Shown here: positions 53,461-63,453 of the stretch, in pieces
Layout: every line of letters starts with the position of its first letter
Numbering within the stretch: the first letter of the stretch is position 1
Assembly: GCF_030732225.1 (NCBI RefSeq)
Contig: NZ_CP132230.1
Location: forward strand, 214,001 to 278,000
Source of the DNA: Streptococcus iniae
GTDB taxonomy: Bacteria; Bacillota; Bacilli; Lactobacillales; Streptococcaceae
Length of the DNA stretch: 64,000 nucleotides
Reading direction: 5' to 3'
Notes under the pieces: generated by a model
What the model was told of the DNA's origin: nothing
Seen by the model: only the letters and a program-made list of their open reading frames with translations
Databases searched by the model: none
Position numbers and translations under genes: made by a program

Positions 53461-53558
53461 CATGCCACCGGGAAAAACATCACAATCGTCATTAAAAGTG
53501 AGAGATTTTCTCTTCTTGGGAGTATAATAATAGAAAAAATAATTGTGAGGTGCTCTCT

Positions 53559-54920
53559 ATGTTTCACAAAGAAAATCCTAATTTCAATCGCAATCAAGTC
53601 GGTTTTTATACCCTAGATGAGTTAGTTCCAGAAGATCATCTGCTTCGTCAAATTGACCAAGCTATTGATTTCTCTTTTATTTATGACTTAGTGACAGATA
53701 GTTATTGTCTTGATAATGGGCGTCCTAGTTCAGATCCAGTGATGTTAGTTAAACTCCCTATTATCCAATGTCTCTTTGGTATTCGTTCTATGAGACAAAC
53801 CATTAAAGAGATAGAAGTGAATGTGGCTTACCGCTGGTTTCTTGGATTGACATTGGAAGATAAGGTCCCTCATTTTACGACTTACGGCAAGAACTACAGT
53901 CGTCGTTTTCAAGATAAACAAGTGATTGAAGCCATCTTTTCTCATATATTAGGGCTATGCCTTAATGCTGGGCTGATTGATCCGACTGAAATTTTTGTGG
54001 ATGGCACTCATATCAAGGCAGCTGCCAACAGTCACAAATATAGCAATCAGAAAGTTGATAGACAAGCTAAGTTTATGAGTGACCAATTGGAGCTGGAAAT
54101 TGCTAGGGACAGGGAGAAACATGAAAAAAAGTCGCTAGGGCTCGCCAAAGAAAAAGAGCCCATAAATAAGAAAGTTTCTACGACCGATCCTGAAAGTGGT
54201 TGGTATCATAAGGGAGAACATAAAGATGTCTTTGCTTACACAAGTCAAGTGGCATGCGATAAGAACGGTTGGGTCTTAGCCTATACTGTAGATGCAGGAA
54301 ATACTCATGATAGTCAAGCATTTCCTGCACTTTGGAAGAAGATAAAAGAGTTCCGGCCAGACTTTATTATCGCTGATTCTGGCTACAAGACTCCTAGTAT
54401 TGCCAAGTTACTCTTGGATAATGAAGTGAGACCTGTTTTCCCCTATACTAGGCCTCGTGGTAAGAAAGGCAATTTAAGACCAAATGATTTTATTTATGAC
54501 TCCTATTATGAGTGTTATCTTTGTCCTGAACACCAAGTATTGTCTTATACAACAACAAATCGAGCTGGCTACAGAGAATATAAAAGTGCCCCCGAAATTT
54601 GTGTTTCTTGTCCCCTTCTAGGAATTTGTACTGACAGTAAGAATCACCAAAAGGTAGTGACCCGACATATCTGGAAAGACTACCTGGATATTTGTGAGGA
54701 TATTCGGCATCAAAAAGGAATGAAGGAGCTCTATCAAAAACGTAAGGAAACGATTGAACGACTCTTTGGAACAGCAAAAGAATACCATAATTTACGTTAT
54801 GCAAGAGAAAGAGGAAAGTCCAAAATGGAAGACAAGGTTGGACTGACTTTGGCATGTCTTAATATCAAAAAACTGGTGAAAATGATGGCTGGGAAGCCTT
54901 TTTATTTTGTCCAAATCTGA
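53559..54920 (+). CDS. IS1182-family transposase
   Basis: A 453-residue transposase: N-terminal DUF772-type domain (LDELVPEDHLLRQIDQAIDFSFIYDLV), DDE residues in EIFVDGTHIKAAANS and FIIADSGYKTP, and a C-terminal RKETIERLFGTAKEYHNLRYARERG. Full length. ATG 53559 is preferred to GTG 53550 because GTGAGGTG lies just upstream. The terminal inverted repeats of the element could not be fixed with confidence. Confidence 0.9.
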   Translation: MFHKENPNFNRNQVGFYTLDELVPEDHLLRQIDQAIDFSFIYDLVTDSYCLDNGRPSSDPVMLVKLPIIQCLFGIRSMRQTIKEIEVNVAYRWFLGLTLEDKVPHFTTYGKNYSRRFQDKQVIEAIFSHILGLCLNAGLIDPTEIFVDGTHIKAAANSHKYSNQKVDRQAKFMSDQLELEIARDREKHEKKSLGLAKEKEPINKKVSTTDPESGWYHKGEHKDVFAYTSQVACDKNGWVLAYTVDAGNTHDSQAFPALWKKIKEFRPDFIIADSGYKTPSIAKLLLDNEVRPVFPYTRPRGKKGNLRPNDFIYDSYYECYLCPEHQVLSYTTTNRAGYREYKSAPEICVSCPLLGICTDSKNHQKVVTRHIWKDYLDICEDIRHQKGMKELYQKRKETIERLFGTAKEYHNLRYARERGKSKMEDKVGLTLACLNIKKLVKMMAGKPFYFVQI

Positions 54921-54950
54921 CAATTTCCACCATATTTCGGCAATATACAA

Positions 54951-54983
54951 AAAAAGACAAACCTCAAAAATGAAGTTTGTCTA
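54951..54983. terminator. Hairpin after the IS1182 transposase
   Basis: AAAGACAAAC / GTTTGTCT stem preceded by an A-run; it may act on minus-strand transcripts as well. Confidence 0.55.
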
Positions 54984-55032
54984 CAATCTGAAAGCCTTTA
55001 ATATAAGGCTTTTTTATGATGTTAAAGATGAC

Positions 55033-56475
55033 TTATTGTCTTAAGACTGCTCGTTCTGCTAATTTTTGAATTTTAATGGTTGAGTTATTCTGGTAAATGA
55101 CGCCATTGACTAAAGCACCATGGGCATATAAGGTAGGCATGATTCCATATTTGGGAGAAATCACCTGAACAGTCTCAGGAAAAATGGCGAGGCCACCTAA
55201 TGGATCAATTTGACAAAGTTGTTGATTAAGGAGGGATTGGAGCAGAGGAGTTGCTCTGGTTTGGTTTTCTTTGGTAAGGTTGTAGCCCGTTGCATTGATG
55301 ACCATATCAACCCTTTGTTCAGATGAGTCTTTGACTGTCAAAGAAAAACCAGAATCAGTAACATTGACTTCCTCAACATCCTCAACAATTGTAAGTCTCT
55401 TTGTTTTAGATGCCTCAAGGATTATCTGGGCAGATTCCTCTGGCATAGGATTTCGTAAATTAATAATAGCTTTCCCATAGATTTTTTGATACTCTTTTTG
55501 ATCTGACGGTGTCATCAAAGGCCATAAATCGGTAAACCAGTCAGTAACTCTTGAAGCCAATTGTTGTAAGAAAAAAAGCTGACGTGGGAATTGAGATGCC
55601 AAAGCAATGCCCTGTGTTCCAGTTGCCAAGAATTGATTTTTTGTACTTTCCCAGTCCTTAAAACCAAGGTTTTGTAATTCACCAAGGAAAAGCTCTTCAA
55701 ATTCTTCCATAGAAAAATGCTTAGTTTCTCGGTGTAATAGAGTTTGTAATTTTTCTTGAGTGAAAAACTGCCAGGGAATCGGCTGATTGTCAATAACCCG
55801 TGAGCTTGGAAAGGCATTGGACCGTGAAAAGGCTATGAGAGAGGTTTTAGTATTAGTAATCAGCCATTTAAGCACATCAACAGCAGCTAGTCCAGTTCCT
55901 ATCACAGCGATTCTTTTGGAATTCCAATTCATTTGAGCTAATTTTTGAATAGGGTAAGGATCAGAAATATAATTGGCATTTCCATCTAATTGGTATGGAT
56001 CACTAGTAGAGAGTTGCCCACAAGCAAGATGGAGTTCATCAAAAAGGGTTGGAAAAACTTCATTTTTAATAGTGATTTGCCATTGTTTTGTTTTTGAAAG
56101 GTAGTGCAAATCATTGATGCTCTCTTTAATTGTCCTAACAGGCAACTTATGAATAAAATCATCAGCTCTTTCGGATAAGTATTTGCCATAAAGAGACCTA
56201 GAAACATAGTTTTTCTCGGTGTCATAGCCATTCTCAGCGAGCCATTTAATGAAATCTTCCATGTCACGATAATCAAAAGAAATGTCATTAATAGGAGAAT
56301 TAATCAAAGCAGACTTATGGTCGCTTTGAAAGGGAATTCCTCGACCAAAATGTTTGGCATCATCAAAACAGTAGAGCTCGATATTAGCTAAATCATCTGA
56401 CTTAACACGGGAAAAAGCTAATAAAACAGCTAAACCGCTGACACCCATTCCCACAATAGCAATTTTTTTCGTCAC
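55033..56475 (-). CDS. FAD/NAD(P)-binding oxidoreductase (HpyO-like)
   Basis: A 480-residue flavoprotein: N-terminal FAD Rossmann motif IVGMGVSGLAVLLAF, a second dinucleotide motif IAVIGTGLAAVDVLKWLI near residue 190, and INATGYNL near the end. This is the FAD-NAD(P)-binding (PF13454-type) family, often labelled hydroxylase or amino-acid oxidase without proof. Monocistronic on the minus strand. Substrate unknown. Confidence 0.8.
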   Translation of the reverse strand: MTKKIAIVGMGVSGLAVLLAFSRVKSDDLANIELYCFDDAKHFGRGIPFQSDHKSALINSPINDISFDYRDMEDFIKWLAENGYDTEKNYVSRSLYGKYLSERADDFIHKLPVRTIKESINDLHYLSKTKQWQITIKNEVFPTLFDELHLACGQLSTSDPYQLDGNANYISDPYPIQKLAQMNWNSKRIAVIGTGLAAVDVLKWLITNTKTSLIAFSRSNAFPSSRVIDNQPIPWQFFTQEKLQTLLHRETKHFSMEEFEELFLGELQNLGFKDWESTKNQFLATGTQGIALASQFPRQLFFLQQLASRVTDWFTDLWPLMTPSDQKEYQKIYGKAIINLRNPMPEESAQIILEASKTKRLTIVEDVEEVNVTDSGFSLTVKDSSEQRVDMVINATGYNLTKENQTRATPLLQSLLNQQLCQIDPLGGLAIFPETVQVISPKYGIMPTLYAHGALVNGVIYQNNSTIKIQKLAERAVLRQ

Positions 56476-56556
56476 AAGTTACATCCTCCATTTCATAACT
56501 ATAATAGCATAAATCAGAGCCAAAACATGACAAAGAACACAGTATTCCTATATTGC

Positions 56557-57063
56557 CTATTTGACAGAGTTCATATAGTGATGTAACTGCTTTTGATTGT
56601 TTAAAATGATTGTTTTATGAGGATATCTTGCAATGACTGTTTTATATTTCCTTAAACGAGGTGTCGTACGACCATCGAACAGAATCCATTTCATAAATTC
56701 AAAATCAAACTTTTCAATACAATCTTCAGCCATATCAGGACGTGTTTGTCCCCGGTAGTTGAGATAGCGCTTAAAAGCTCGGTAGAAACAGGTAAATCTA
56801 TTGAAGTTAAAATAGATAATACAATCAGCCTCTTTCATTCGCTCTTCATAGAGACAATTGGAATAATTACCTTCAATAATCCAATGATCTTGCTGCATAA
56901 CTGTTGAAATATCAAGGGCCATGTCATTAACCGTTCGTTCTTGCCAGTTTGCTGCAAAATGAACTTTATCTAAATGAAGCACCTTACAATTGACGTGTTG
57001 ACCTAAAAAATTTGCTAAAGTCGATTTCCCAGAACCACTATGTCCAATTATTACAATTTTCAC
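56557..57063 (-). CDS. FlaR-like P-loop protein (adenylate kinase-like)
   Basis: A 168-residue single-domain P-loop protein: Walker A GHSGSGKSTLANFLG, an adenylate-kinase-like HLDKVHFAANWQERT, and an ADCIIYFNFNRF strand. These proteins are labelled DNA topology modulation protein FlaR, but most are uncharacterised small kinases. Length fits the family. Confidence 0.8.
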   Translation of the reverse strand: MKIVIIGHSGSGKSTLANFLGQHVNCKVLHLDKVHFAANWQERTVNDMALDISTVMQQDHWIIEGNYSNCLYEERMKEADCIIYFNFNRFTCFYRAFKRYLNYRGQTRPDMAEDCIEKFDFEFMKWILFDGRTTPRLRKYKTVIARYPHKTIILNNQKQLHHYMNSVK

Positions 57064-57155
57064 TCTTTATCTCCTAACACATTAATCACTACCATAGTAT
57101 ACCACGGTTACTGAAAAGGCAACACTTTTCTGTACAACATTTATAAAGTGTTTTT

Positions 57156-57935
57156 CTAGGCAATTAATCTTTTAGTCATTGGTGTTTGGTAGTTGAGACT
57201 ACCATGAATGCGGTGGTAATTCCACCAATGAACATAGTCTTTAGTCTTAAGAACTAGTTCTTCCAGCGATTGAAAGGTTTCTTGATCAACAAATTCAATT
57301 TTGAAAGCACGATACGTACTTTCAGCTACGGCATTGTCATAAGGACAACCAGCCTGACTAAGCGAACGTGTGATTCCAAAGGCTTCCAATATTTCATCAA
57401 TTAACTGATTATCAAACTCTTTGCCACGATCTGAATGGAACATCTTGACTTTGGTCAGGGCGTAAGGGATGCTTTGTATGGCTTGCTTAACGAGTTCAGC
57501 GGTCTTGTGCCAACCAAGAGACAGGCCGATGATTTCACGGTTGTATAGGTCAATGATGAGGCAAACATAAGCCCAACGATTGCCTACACGAACATAGGTT
57601 AAGTCAGTGACTAAGGCTTGTAGTGGTCTTTCTTGCTTAAACTGCCTGTCTAAGTGGTTGGGAATAGGGGCTTCATTCTTGCCTCTAGAATGTGGTTTGA
57701 AGGTGGCTTTCTGATAAACAGAAACCAAATTGAGTCGCTTCATAATGCGTCGAATCCGACGCCGTGAAAGTGTGATACCTTCGTTATTCAAGCATATTTT
57801 GATTTTTCTGGATCCGTATCTGGACTCGCTCTCGAGGAAAATTCTTTTAATAGTTTCTTCAAACTCCGTTTCAGATACTGACTCCACGGCTTGATAGTAA
57901 TAACTTGAGCGTGGCATATTCAGCCAGCGACACAT
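57156..57935 (-). CDS. IS3-family transposase OrfB
   Basis: A 259-residue integrase-core product with DDE residues in VTDLTYVRVG, FHSDRGKEFDNQ and NAVAESTYRAFKIE. It lies in the -1 phase relative to orfA and is open upstream of its ATG as far as the orfA end, so it is normally made as an OrfAB fusion by -1 frameshift. Confidence 0.93.
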   Translation of the reverse strand: MCRWLNMPRSSYYYQAVESVSETEFEETIKRIFLESESRYGSRKIKICLNNEGITLSRRRIRRIMKRLNLVSVYQKATFKPHSRGKNEAPIPNHLDRQFKQERPLQALVTDLTYVRVGNRWAYVCLIIDLYNREIIGLSLGWHKTAELVKQAIQSIPYALTKVKMFHSDRGKEFDNQLIDEILEAFGITRSLSQAGCPYDNAVAESTYRAFKIEFVDQETFQSLEELVLKTKDYVHWWNYHRIHGSLNYQTPMTKRLIA

Positions 57936-57970
57936 CTTTGAAATGCTGTATTTAGCCTTATTAGCAGTGA

Positions 57971-58261
57971 TTATTTCCCTTTTTGTGCCATAATCACTGC
58001 CGCTTGCTTTAGGATATCTAATTGCATTTCGAGTTCTTTATTGTGTTTCCTGAGTTCAATTAGCTCCCGCTGTTCATCTGTCAGATTATCAACAGACTTG
58101 AATGAACCAGTTGTTTTGGCTTGTCTAACCCACTTATCGAAGGTGGAAGGGGTTAGCTCGTATTCCTTGATGAGGCTGCTACGCTTTCTACCAGCATTGT
58201 AAAGGTCCACAATTTGTTGCTTAAAATCATCGGTGAAGTGACGACGTACTTTTCTAGACAT
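57971..58261 (-). CDS. IS3-family OrfA (HTH protein)
   Basis: A 96-residue HTH protein (RRHFTDDFKQQIVDLYNAGRKRSSLIKEYELTPSTFDKWVRQ) with a leucine-zipper-like C-terminus. The slippery run AAAAAGGG at 57984-57977, ten bases before the stop, fits the site for -1 frameshifting into orfB. Confidence 0.93.
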   Translation of the reverse strand: MSRKVRRHFTDDFKQQIVDLYNAGRKRSSLIKEYELTPSTFDKWVRQAKTTGSFKSVDNLTDEQRELIELRKHNKELEMQLDILKQAAVIMAQKGK

Positions 58262-58538
58262 GGTTTTTCTCCCGTTTTTCTTAAGTGTAGAACACTTTAT
58301 AATTTCTGTCTAGTTTAGTGTAACCTATTCATACTATGATAATTACTTGCTGAGTGTTATGGAATACATTAAAGGAGTTAAAGTTAGTTTTAAAAAGATT
58401 ATAGTTACATTATAGATGTTTGGTGCAGAAAGGAGTATAATAAATGGTATAGATGAGCTGGCTTTCTCTTTTATTAGATTAGGCAAGGTTGATGAAGTGA
58501 TGTGTCATATGGTTACATGGGTTAGAGAAGAGGAGAAT

Positions 58539-58859
58539 ATGCGAACTATATTAAGATTTTTAGTTATTATAAGTATTTCTGGAATAATATTATTTGTGAT
58601 AGGGAATGTGTACAATTTATCTTTGAAAAAAAACTTAATTCTTATTTTTTGGAGCTTTTTGTTTGAGTTACAAGTCTTTATTTTTACATGCAAACAAACT
58701 AAGGAGATACTTACAAGACAAGAATGGTTTAAACAAATTGTTTTATTTTTTAAGAGTACTATTATGGTACCTGTATTAATTATTCTTATTATTGTGAAAG
58801 AAATTTTGATACTGTCAATAATTTTGTGTAAACACGAGAGTAGAGTTTTTGAATATTAG
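58539..58859 (+). pseudogene. Membrane protein gene cut by IS256
   Basis: ATG 58539 follows GAAGAGGAG. About 90 native residues give three hydrophobic segments (LRFLVIISISGIILFVIGNVY, LILIFWSFLFELQVFIF, TIMVPVLIILIIVKEIL). Native sequence stops at 58807, where an IS256 end begins; the last residues and stop codon come from the IS. The region is very A+T-rich, like the lantibiotic-immunity genes to the right. Family not recognised. Confidence 0.6.
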
Positions 58860-59735
58860 TCAAATAAGCTATCAAGTGTGTCAAAACATACTCCGAATCC
58901 TTTATGAATACGAGCTCCGAACTTAATGTTATAGTCTTCGAAAATACTTACAAGGCATCGTTCTAAGGCTTCTTCATTTGGAAAAACCACCCTCTTCTTG
59001 CTTTGTCGCTTGATTTCTTTATTGAGTGATTCAATCAAGTTTGTAGAGTAAATACTAGACCAAATGTGATGTGGAAATTGATAGAAAGTTAGGAGATTTT
59101 CAGTTGTTTCAAGTGATGTCATAACCTTTTTGTAACGAGGTTTCCACTCAGAAACAAATTGTTCCAATAATTTAATAGCCTCCTGTAAATTTGTGGCACG
59201 ATAAATCTGCTTGAACTGATTTAGAATAGGTGCCCTATCTACTCGTTTGACCTTACTGGAGATATTGCGACCAATGTGAACCAGACACCGTTGCTGTTTA
59301 GCCATTGGATAGGCTTGTTGGATGATTTGATCCACACCGTTAAGCCCGTCTGTAACAACTAGAGAAACTTGCTTAAGTCCTTGATTTTGTAGCCTCTTAA
59401 GAAGATCTGACCAAGAGACATTATTTTCATTAGGGGCAATCTCATAGCCAAGAACTGATTTATACCCTTCAGGCGTGATACCAAGTGCAATGTGAATACA
59501 TTCTTTACTGACCGTACCTCGTCGCAAGGGTAAGTAAGTTCCGTCTAGATACAAGACTGAGTAGTTAGTTTGAAAGGAACGCTCATGAAAGGCAGTGACA
59601 CTTTCTTGAGTCACTTTTGTGATATTTGACACCGTTGCTGGACTGTAGTGGTGACCATACATGCGCTCAATAATGTCACTGATTTCGCGTGTCGTAACGC
59701 CAGTTTGATAGAGTTTAATCACCATCTCTTCCAAG
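58856..59735 (-). pseudogene. Transposase fragment (3' part) of IS256 copy 2
   Basis: The C-terminal 293 residues, identical to the intact transposase from LEEMVIKLYQTG onward. The open frame extends 26 codons into copy 3 (MTHLIAYLTN...), giving a chimera without the N-terminal domain. Confidence 0.92.
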
Positions 59736-61049
59736 GATACTGTCAATAATTTTGTGTAAACACAAGAGTAGAGTTTTTGAATATTAGTCAAATAAGCTAT
59801 CAAGTGTGTCAAAACATACTCCGAATCCTTTATGAATACGAGCTCCGAACTTAATGTTATAGTCTTCGAAAATACTTACAAGGCATCGTTCTAAGGCTTC
59901 TTCATTTGGAAAAACCACCCTCTTCTTGCTTTGTCGCTTGATTTCTTTATTGAGTGATTCAATCAAGTTTGTAGAGTAAATACTAGACCAAATGTGATGT
60001 GGAAATTGATAGAAAGTTAGGAGATTTTCAGTTGTTTCAAGTGATGTCATAACCTTTTTGTAACGAGGTTTCCACTCAGAAACAAATTGTTCCAATAATT
60101 TAATAGCCTCCTGTAAATTTGTGGCACGATAAATCTGCTTGAACTGATTTAGAATAGGTGCCCTATCTACTCGTTTGACCTTACTGGAGATATTGCGACC
60201 AATGTGAACCAGACACCGTTGCTGTTTAGCCATTGGATAGGCTTGTTGGATGATTTGATCCACACCGTTAAGCCCGTCTGTAACAACTAGAGAAACTTGC
60301 TTAAGTCCTTGATTTTGTAGCCTCTTAAGAAGATCTGACCAAGAGACATTATTTTCATTAGGGGCAATCTCATAGCCAAGAACTGATTTATACCCTTCAG
60401 GCGTGATACCAAGTGCAATGTGAATACATTCTTTACTGACCGTACCTCGTCGCAAGGGTAAGTAAGTTCCGTCTAGATACAAGACTGAGTAGTTAGTTTG
60501 AAAGGAACGCTCATGAAAGGCAGTGACACTTTCTTGAGTCACTTTTGTGATATTTGACACCGTTGCTGGACTGTAGTGGTGACCATACATGCGCTCAATA
60601 ATGTCACTGATTTCGCGTGTCGTAACGCCAGTTTGATAGAGTTTAATCACCATCTCTTCCAAGTGGTCATCTCGTCTAGCATAAGATGGTAATAAAACTG
60701 GTGAAAACTCGCCGTTTCGATCTCTTGGAATGATTAAATTGACTAAGCCATACTTCGTTTCAAACTGTCGAGAGTAGGTCCCATTACGGCTATTACCTGT
60801 ATTGTAACCTTCTTTTTTATATGGCTCATATCCAAGGAAAGCTGATAGTTCAACCTGCAAGAGATCATTCATAGCTATTTCTAAAGAGGATCGAAAGAAT
60901 TCATCAATATCTTGTTTTTGCGCTAGGAAGTTAAGTAATTCTGTGGTAAACTGAGTCATGGGAATAAATCTCTTTCTAGTGAAGTGTCGTAACTCTACTA
61001 TACAGGATTTATTCCTTTTTTGTGTTTACACAAGATATTTTACACTACC
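59736..61049 (-). mobile_element. Intact IS256-family element, copy 3, inside copy 2
   Basis: A 1314-bp full element with the same ends and length as copy 1. It is inserted in the same orientation within copy 2, with a 9-bp loss rather than a duplication at the junction. Confidence 0.93.
59784..60959 (-). CDS. IS256-family transposase, copy 3
   Basis: A 391-residue intact transposase, identical in protein sequence to copy 1 (43500-44675). Confidence 0.96.
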   Translation of the reverse strand: MTQFTTELLNFLAQKQDIDEFFRSSLEIAMNDLLQVELSAFLGYEPYKKEGYNTGNSRNGTYSRQFETKYGLVNLIIPRDRNGEFSPVLLPSYARRDDHLEEMVIKLYQTGVTTREISDIIERMYGHHYSPATVSNITKVTQESVTAFHERSFQTNYSVLYLDGTYLPLRRGTVSKECIHIALGITPEGYKSVLGYEIAPNENNVSWSDLLKRLQNQGLKQVSLVVTDGLNGVDQIIQQAYPMAKQQRCLVHIGRNISSKVKRVDRAPILNQFKQIYRATNLQEAIKLLEQFVSEWKPRYKKVMTSLETTENLLTFYQFPHHIWSSIYSTNLIESLNKEIKRQSKKRVVFPNEEALERCLVSIFEDYNIKFGARIHKGFGVCFDTLDSLFD

Positions 61050-61336
61050 CGTCTAGCATAAGATGGTAATAAAACTGGTGAAAACTCGCCGTTTCGATCT
61101 CTTGGAATGATTAAATTGACTAAGCCATACTTCGTTTCAAACTGTCGAGAGTAGGTCCCATTACGGCTATTACCTGTATTGTAACCTTCTTTTTTATATG
61201 GCTCATATCCAAGGAAAGCTGATAGTTCAACCTGCAAGAGATCATTCATAGCTATTTCTAAAGAGGATCGAAAGAATTCATCAATATCTTGTTTTTGCGC
61301 TAGGAAGTTAAGTAATTCTGTGGTAAACTGAGTCAT
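61050..61336 (-). pseudogene. Transposase fragment (5' part) of IS256 copy 2
   Basis: The N-terminal 95 residues of the transposase (MTQFTTELLNF to LLPSYARR), then it runs into copy 3 and stops after two or three foreign codons. Confidence 0.92.
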
Positions 61337-61638
61337 GGGAATAAATCTCTTTCTAGTGAAGTGTCGTAACTCTACTATACAGGATTTATTCCTTTTTTGT
61401 GTTTACACAAGATATTTTACACTACCTCGTTAATAGAGCAATAAAAATTAGTTACATCGAACTATAATAATTAAATATTAAAAAATATATCTAGAGAATT
61501 TAGAAAACCACTTAATCTTTCAGGTATATTTTTTTGAATTTTTTACAATTACATAAAAGGATTTTAAGGTCTAATTATGAGTTATAATTTAGTTATTTTT
61601 TTTATTTATACTAGACCTACTAAATAGGAGGTAATATT

Positions 61639-62337
61639 ATGACTAACATCATTGAAACGAAGAATTTAACAAAACTTTATCGAAAACAGGCTGTTTTAAC
61701 AAATGTATCAATAAATGTTGAAGAGGGTACTGTTTATGGTTTACTTGGACCAAATGGAGCAGGAAAGTCAACGTTACTAAAATTAATTACTAAAGTTATT
61801 CAGCCTAACTCTGGAGAAATTTTATTTGATGGAAATACATTAAGCGATAAGGAATTAAGGAAAATGGGAGCAATTATTGAAAATCCTGCGATCTATCCAA
61901 ATCTAACGGCTACTGAAAATTTGGAAGTATTAACAACATTATTGGGTATTGATAAGTCAAAAATCGATGAAGTATTACGTATTGTTTCTCTTCAAGACAC
62001 AGGAAATAAAAAGGTTAAGGAGTTCTCTTTAGGGATGAAACAAAGGCTTGGGATAGCGATGGCTTTAATTAATAACCCTAAACTTTTAATCCTTGATGAA
62101 CCTACCAATGGTCTAGATCCAATAGGAATACAAGAGTTAAGAGAATTAATCAGAAAATTTGCGGATAGAGGAATAACAATCATTCTATCAAGTCATATTC
62201 TAAGTGAGGTTCAACAAGTTGCTGATAAAGTTGGAATAATCAATAAAGGTCGTCTTTGCTATGAAGGTCCAAATAATATGAGAGAGTCTCATTTGGAGGA
62301 TTTGTTTATGGAAATAATAAAGAAGGAAGGGGTATGA
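61639..62337 (+). CDS. Lantibiotic-immunity-type ABC ATPase (LanF-like)
   Basis: A 232-residue ATPase: Walker A GPNGAGKST, signature FSLGMKQRL, Walker B LLILDEPTNGLDP, H-loop LSSHILSE. The usual Q-loop glutamine is replaced by glutamate in AIIENPAIYPN, the E-loop typical of LanF immunity proteins (NisF, SrtF, NukF). AGGAGG RBS. With the next two genes it forms a LanFEG-type self-protection exporter. A+T content is clearly higher than in the left part of the window, suggesting acquisition. Confidence 0.85.
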   Translation: MTNIIETKNLTKLYRKQAVLTNVSINVEEGTVYGLLGPNGAGKSTLLKLITKVIQPNSGEILFDGNTLSDKELRKMGAIIENPAIYPNLTATENLEVLTTLLGIDKSKIDEVLRIVSLQDTGNKKVKEFSLGMKQRLGIAMALINNPKLLILDEPTNGLDPIGIQELRELIRKFADRGITIILSSHILSEVQQVADKVGIINKGRLCYEGPNNMRESHLEDLFMEIIKKEGV

Positions 62338-62338
62338 G

Positions 62339-63094
62339 ATGGTTAATGAAATCAAATCAGAAATTATTAAAGAAAAACGTTCAGCTAACTCCAAATTAAT
62401 GGTTCTAGTACCTCCGATTTTTATTATTTTCAATATTATGATGGGTATGCTAATGGGTGAAAGCCCAGAAGGGAAAAGCTATTTAATGGCTACAGCTTTT
62501 AATTGGTATCCAATCATGGTTTTACCTATAATATTAAGTTTACTAGTCATCAATATTAATAATAAGGAGAAAAGATACCATTATATTCTGCAGCGTAGTT
62601 TAGGATTAAATGAACAAAAAATACTTATTGCAAAAAATTTAGTTGTCATAATGGAATTGTTTATTATTTTACTACTTTCCTCAATAGCAATTTTTATCTT
62701 TGGAACTTCTATTTTACAAGAAGAGATAAGTTTAAATAATATCAGTTTAGCGACTTTGGCCCTCTTTATAGGGAGTCTACCTGTAATTGGTCTATCATTC
62801 ATTATTAATAGACTTGTTAGAAAGAAATTCTTTCTTCTCCTTATCAATTTTCTTTTAACTTTTCCGTCAGCAATACTAGCCGTAAAAAAAACATGGGTAT
62901 TTTTTCCCTGGTCTTATAATTTACGTATTTTAACGCCAATAATAAAAGTTCATCCAAATGGAACATTTTTAGAAAAAGGGTCATCCTTTTTAGAAATGAA
63001 TACCGTTTATATTGGTATAGCACTAAGCATAGGCGTTTATATTATGTCACTAGTAATTCTCCTTATCTTAAAAAGGAGTAAAACCTATGATTAA
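62339..63094 (+). CDS. Lantibiotic-immunity-type ABC permease (LanE-like)
   Basis: A 251-residue permease with six hydrophobic segments of the LanE/MutE kind (FNIMMGMLMGESPEGKSYLMATAFNWYPIMVLPIILSLL, then YHYILQRSLGLNEQKILIAK). It starts one base after the ATPase stop (TGAGATG). It overlaps the following permease gene by 8 bp. Confidence 0.82.
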   Translation: MVNEIKSEIIKEKRSANSKLMVLVPPIFIIFNIMMGMLMGESPEGKSYLMATAFNWYPIMVLPIILSLLVININNKEKRYHYILQRSLGLNEQKILIAKNLVVIMELFIILLLSSIAIFIFGTSILQEEISLNNISLATLALFIGSLPVIGLSFIINRLVRKKFFLLLINFLLTFPSAILAVKKTWVFFPWSYNLRILTPIIKVHPNGTFLEKGSSFLEMNTVYIGIALSIGVYIMSLVILLILKRSKTYD

Positions 63095-63453
63095 ACTAAT
63101 TTTTTCTCAATGGCTTAGAACAAAAAGAATGCCTATAAGATTTTTTTTATTAATTTGTCCAATTGCTTTTACATTAATTTTTTGTAGCTATTTATCAGTT
63201 GGAAACGCTCTTAAAGGAGTGGAAGTATTTTCATTTTTCGGCTTATTTATTATTGTAGCAACTTTTGCAATTAGTTTTTTTGTTCCGATGTTATATGATG
63301 CTGATAAAGATGCTTGTTATTATGCGAATGAATTAAGAGTTGGGGTAAATAGAAGATTAATATTTCTTAGTAAATTTTTTTTGATGTTATTATTTGTATT
63401 AATTATTGAAATTATGGCTATTTCTTTATTTATTACGTTTTTAATGACTTTTA
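63087..63453 (+). pseudogene. LanG-like ABC permease truncated by IS256
   Basis: About 122 native residues of a second permease (IKLIFSQWLRTKRMPIRFFLLICPIAFTLIF, then FVPMLYDADKDACYYANELRVGVNRRLIFLSKFF). Family members have about 240 residues with six segments; only three are present. The IS256 end begins at 63454 and supplies the stop codon. Unless the rest lies beyond the IS, the immunity transporter is inactive. Confidence 0.85.

Larger units (their letters stand above)
57131..58312 (-). mobile_element. IS3-family (IS150-like) element
   Basis: About 1.18 kb between imperfect inverted ends that share TTATAAAGTGTT (left TGTACAACATTTATAAAGTG from 57131; right complement ending at 58312). Two overlapping-phase genes, orfA and orfB, are both intact. 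A target duplication could not be confirmed. Confidence 0.85.
58808..61426 (-). mobile_element. IS256-family element, copy 2, split by copy 3
   Basis: The left part is 58808-59735 and the right part is 61050-61426. Together they give 1305 bp, 9 bp short of the intact 1314-bp element; the missing TGGTCATCT lies at the junction. The outer flanks (GAAATTTT and TCGTTAAT) do not match, so no target duplication is present. The transposase is destroyed. Confidence 0.9.

Noticed and set aside
58416..58538. Upstream extension of the disrupted membrane protein
   Set aside because: ATG 58416 has no RBS and the stretch lacks the hydrophobic character of the rest; GAAGAGGAG supports 58539.
61427..61638. 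Lantibiotic precursor gene upstream of the LanF gene
   Set aside because: No short frame with a leader and a Cys/Ser/Thr-rich core is visible; the stretch holds only A+T-rich DNA, an AGGTCTA/TAGACCT inverted repeat and the LanF RBS.
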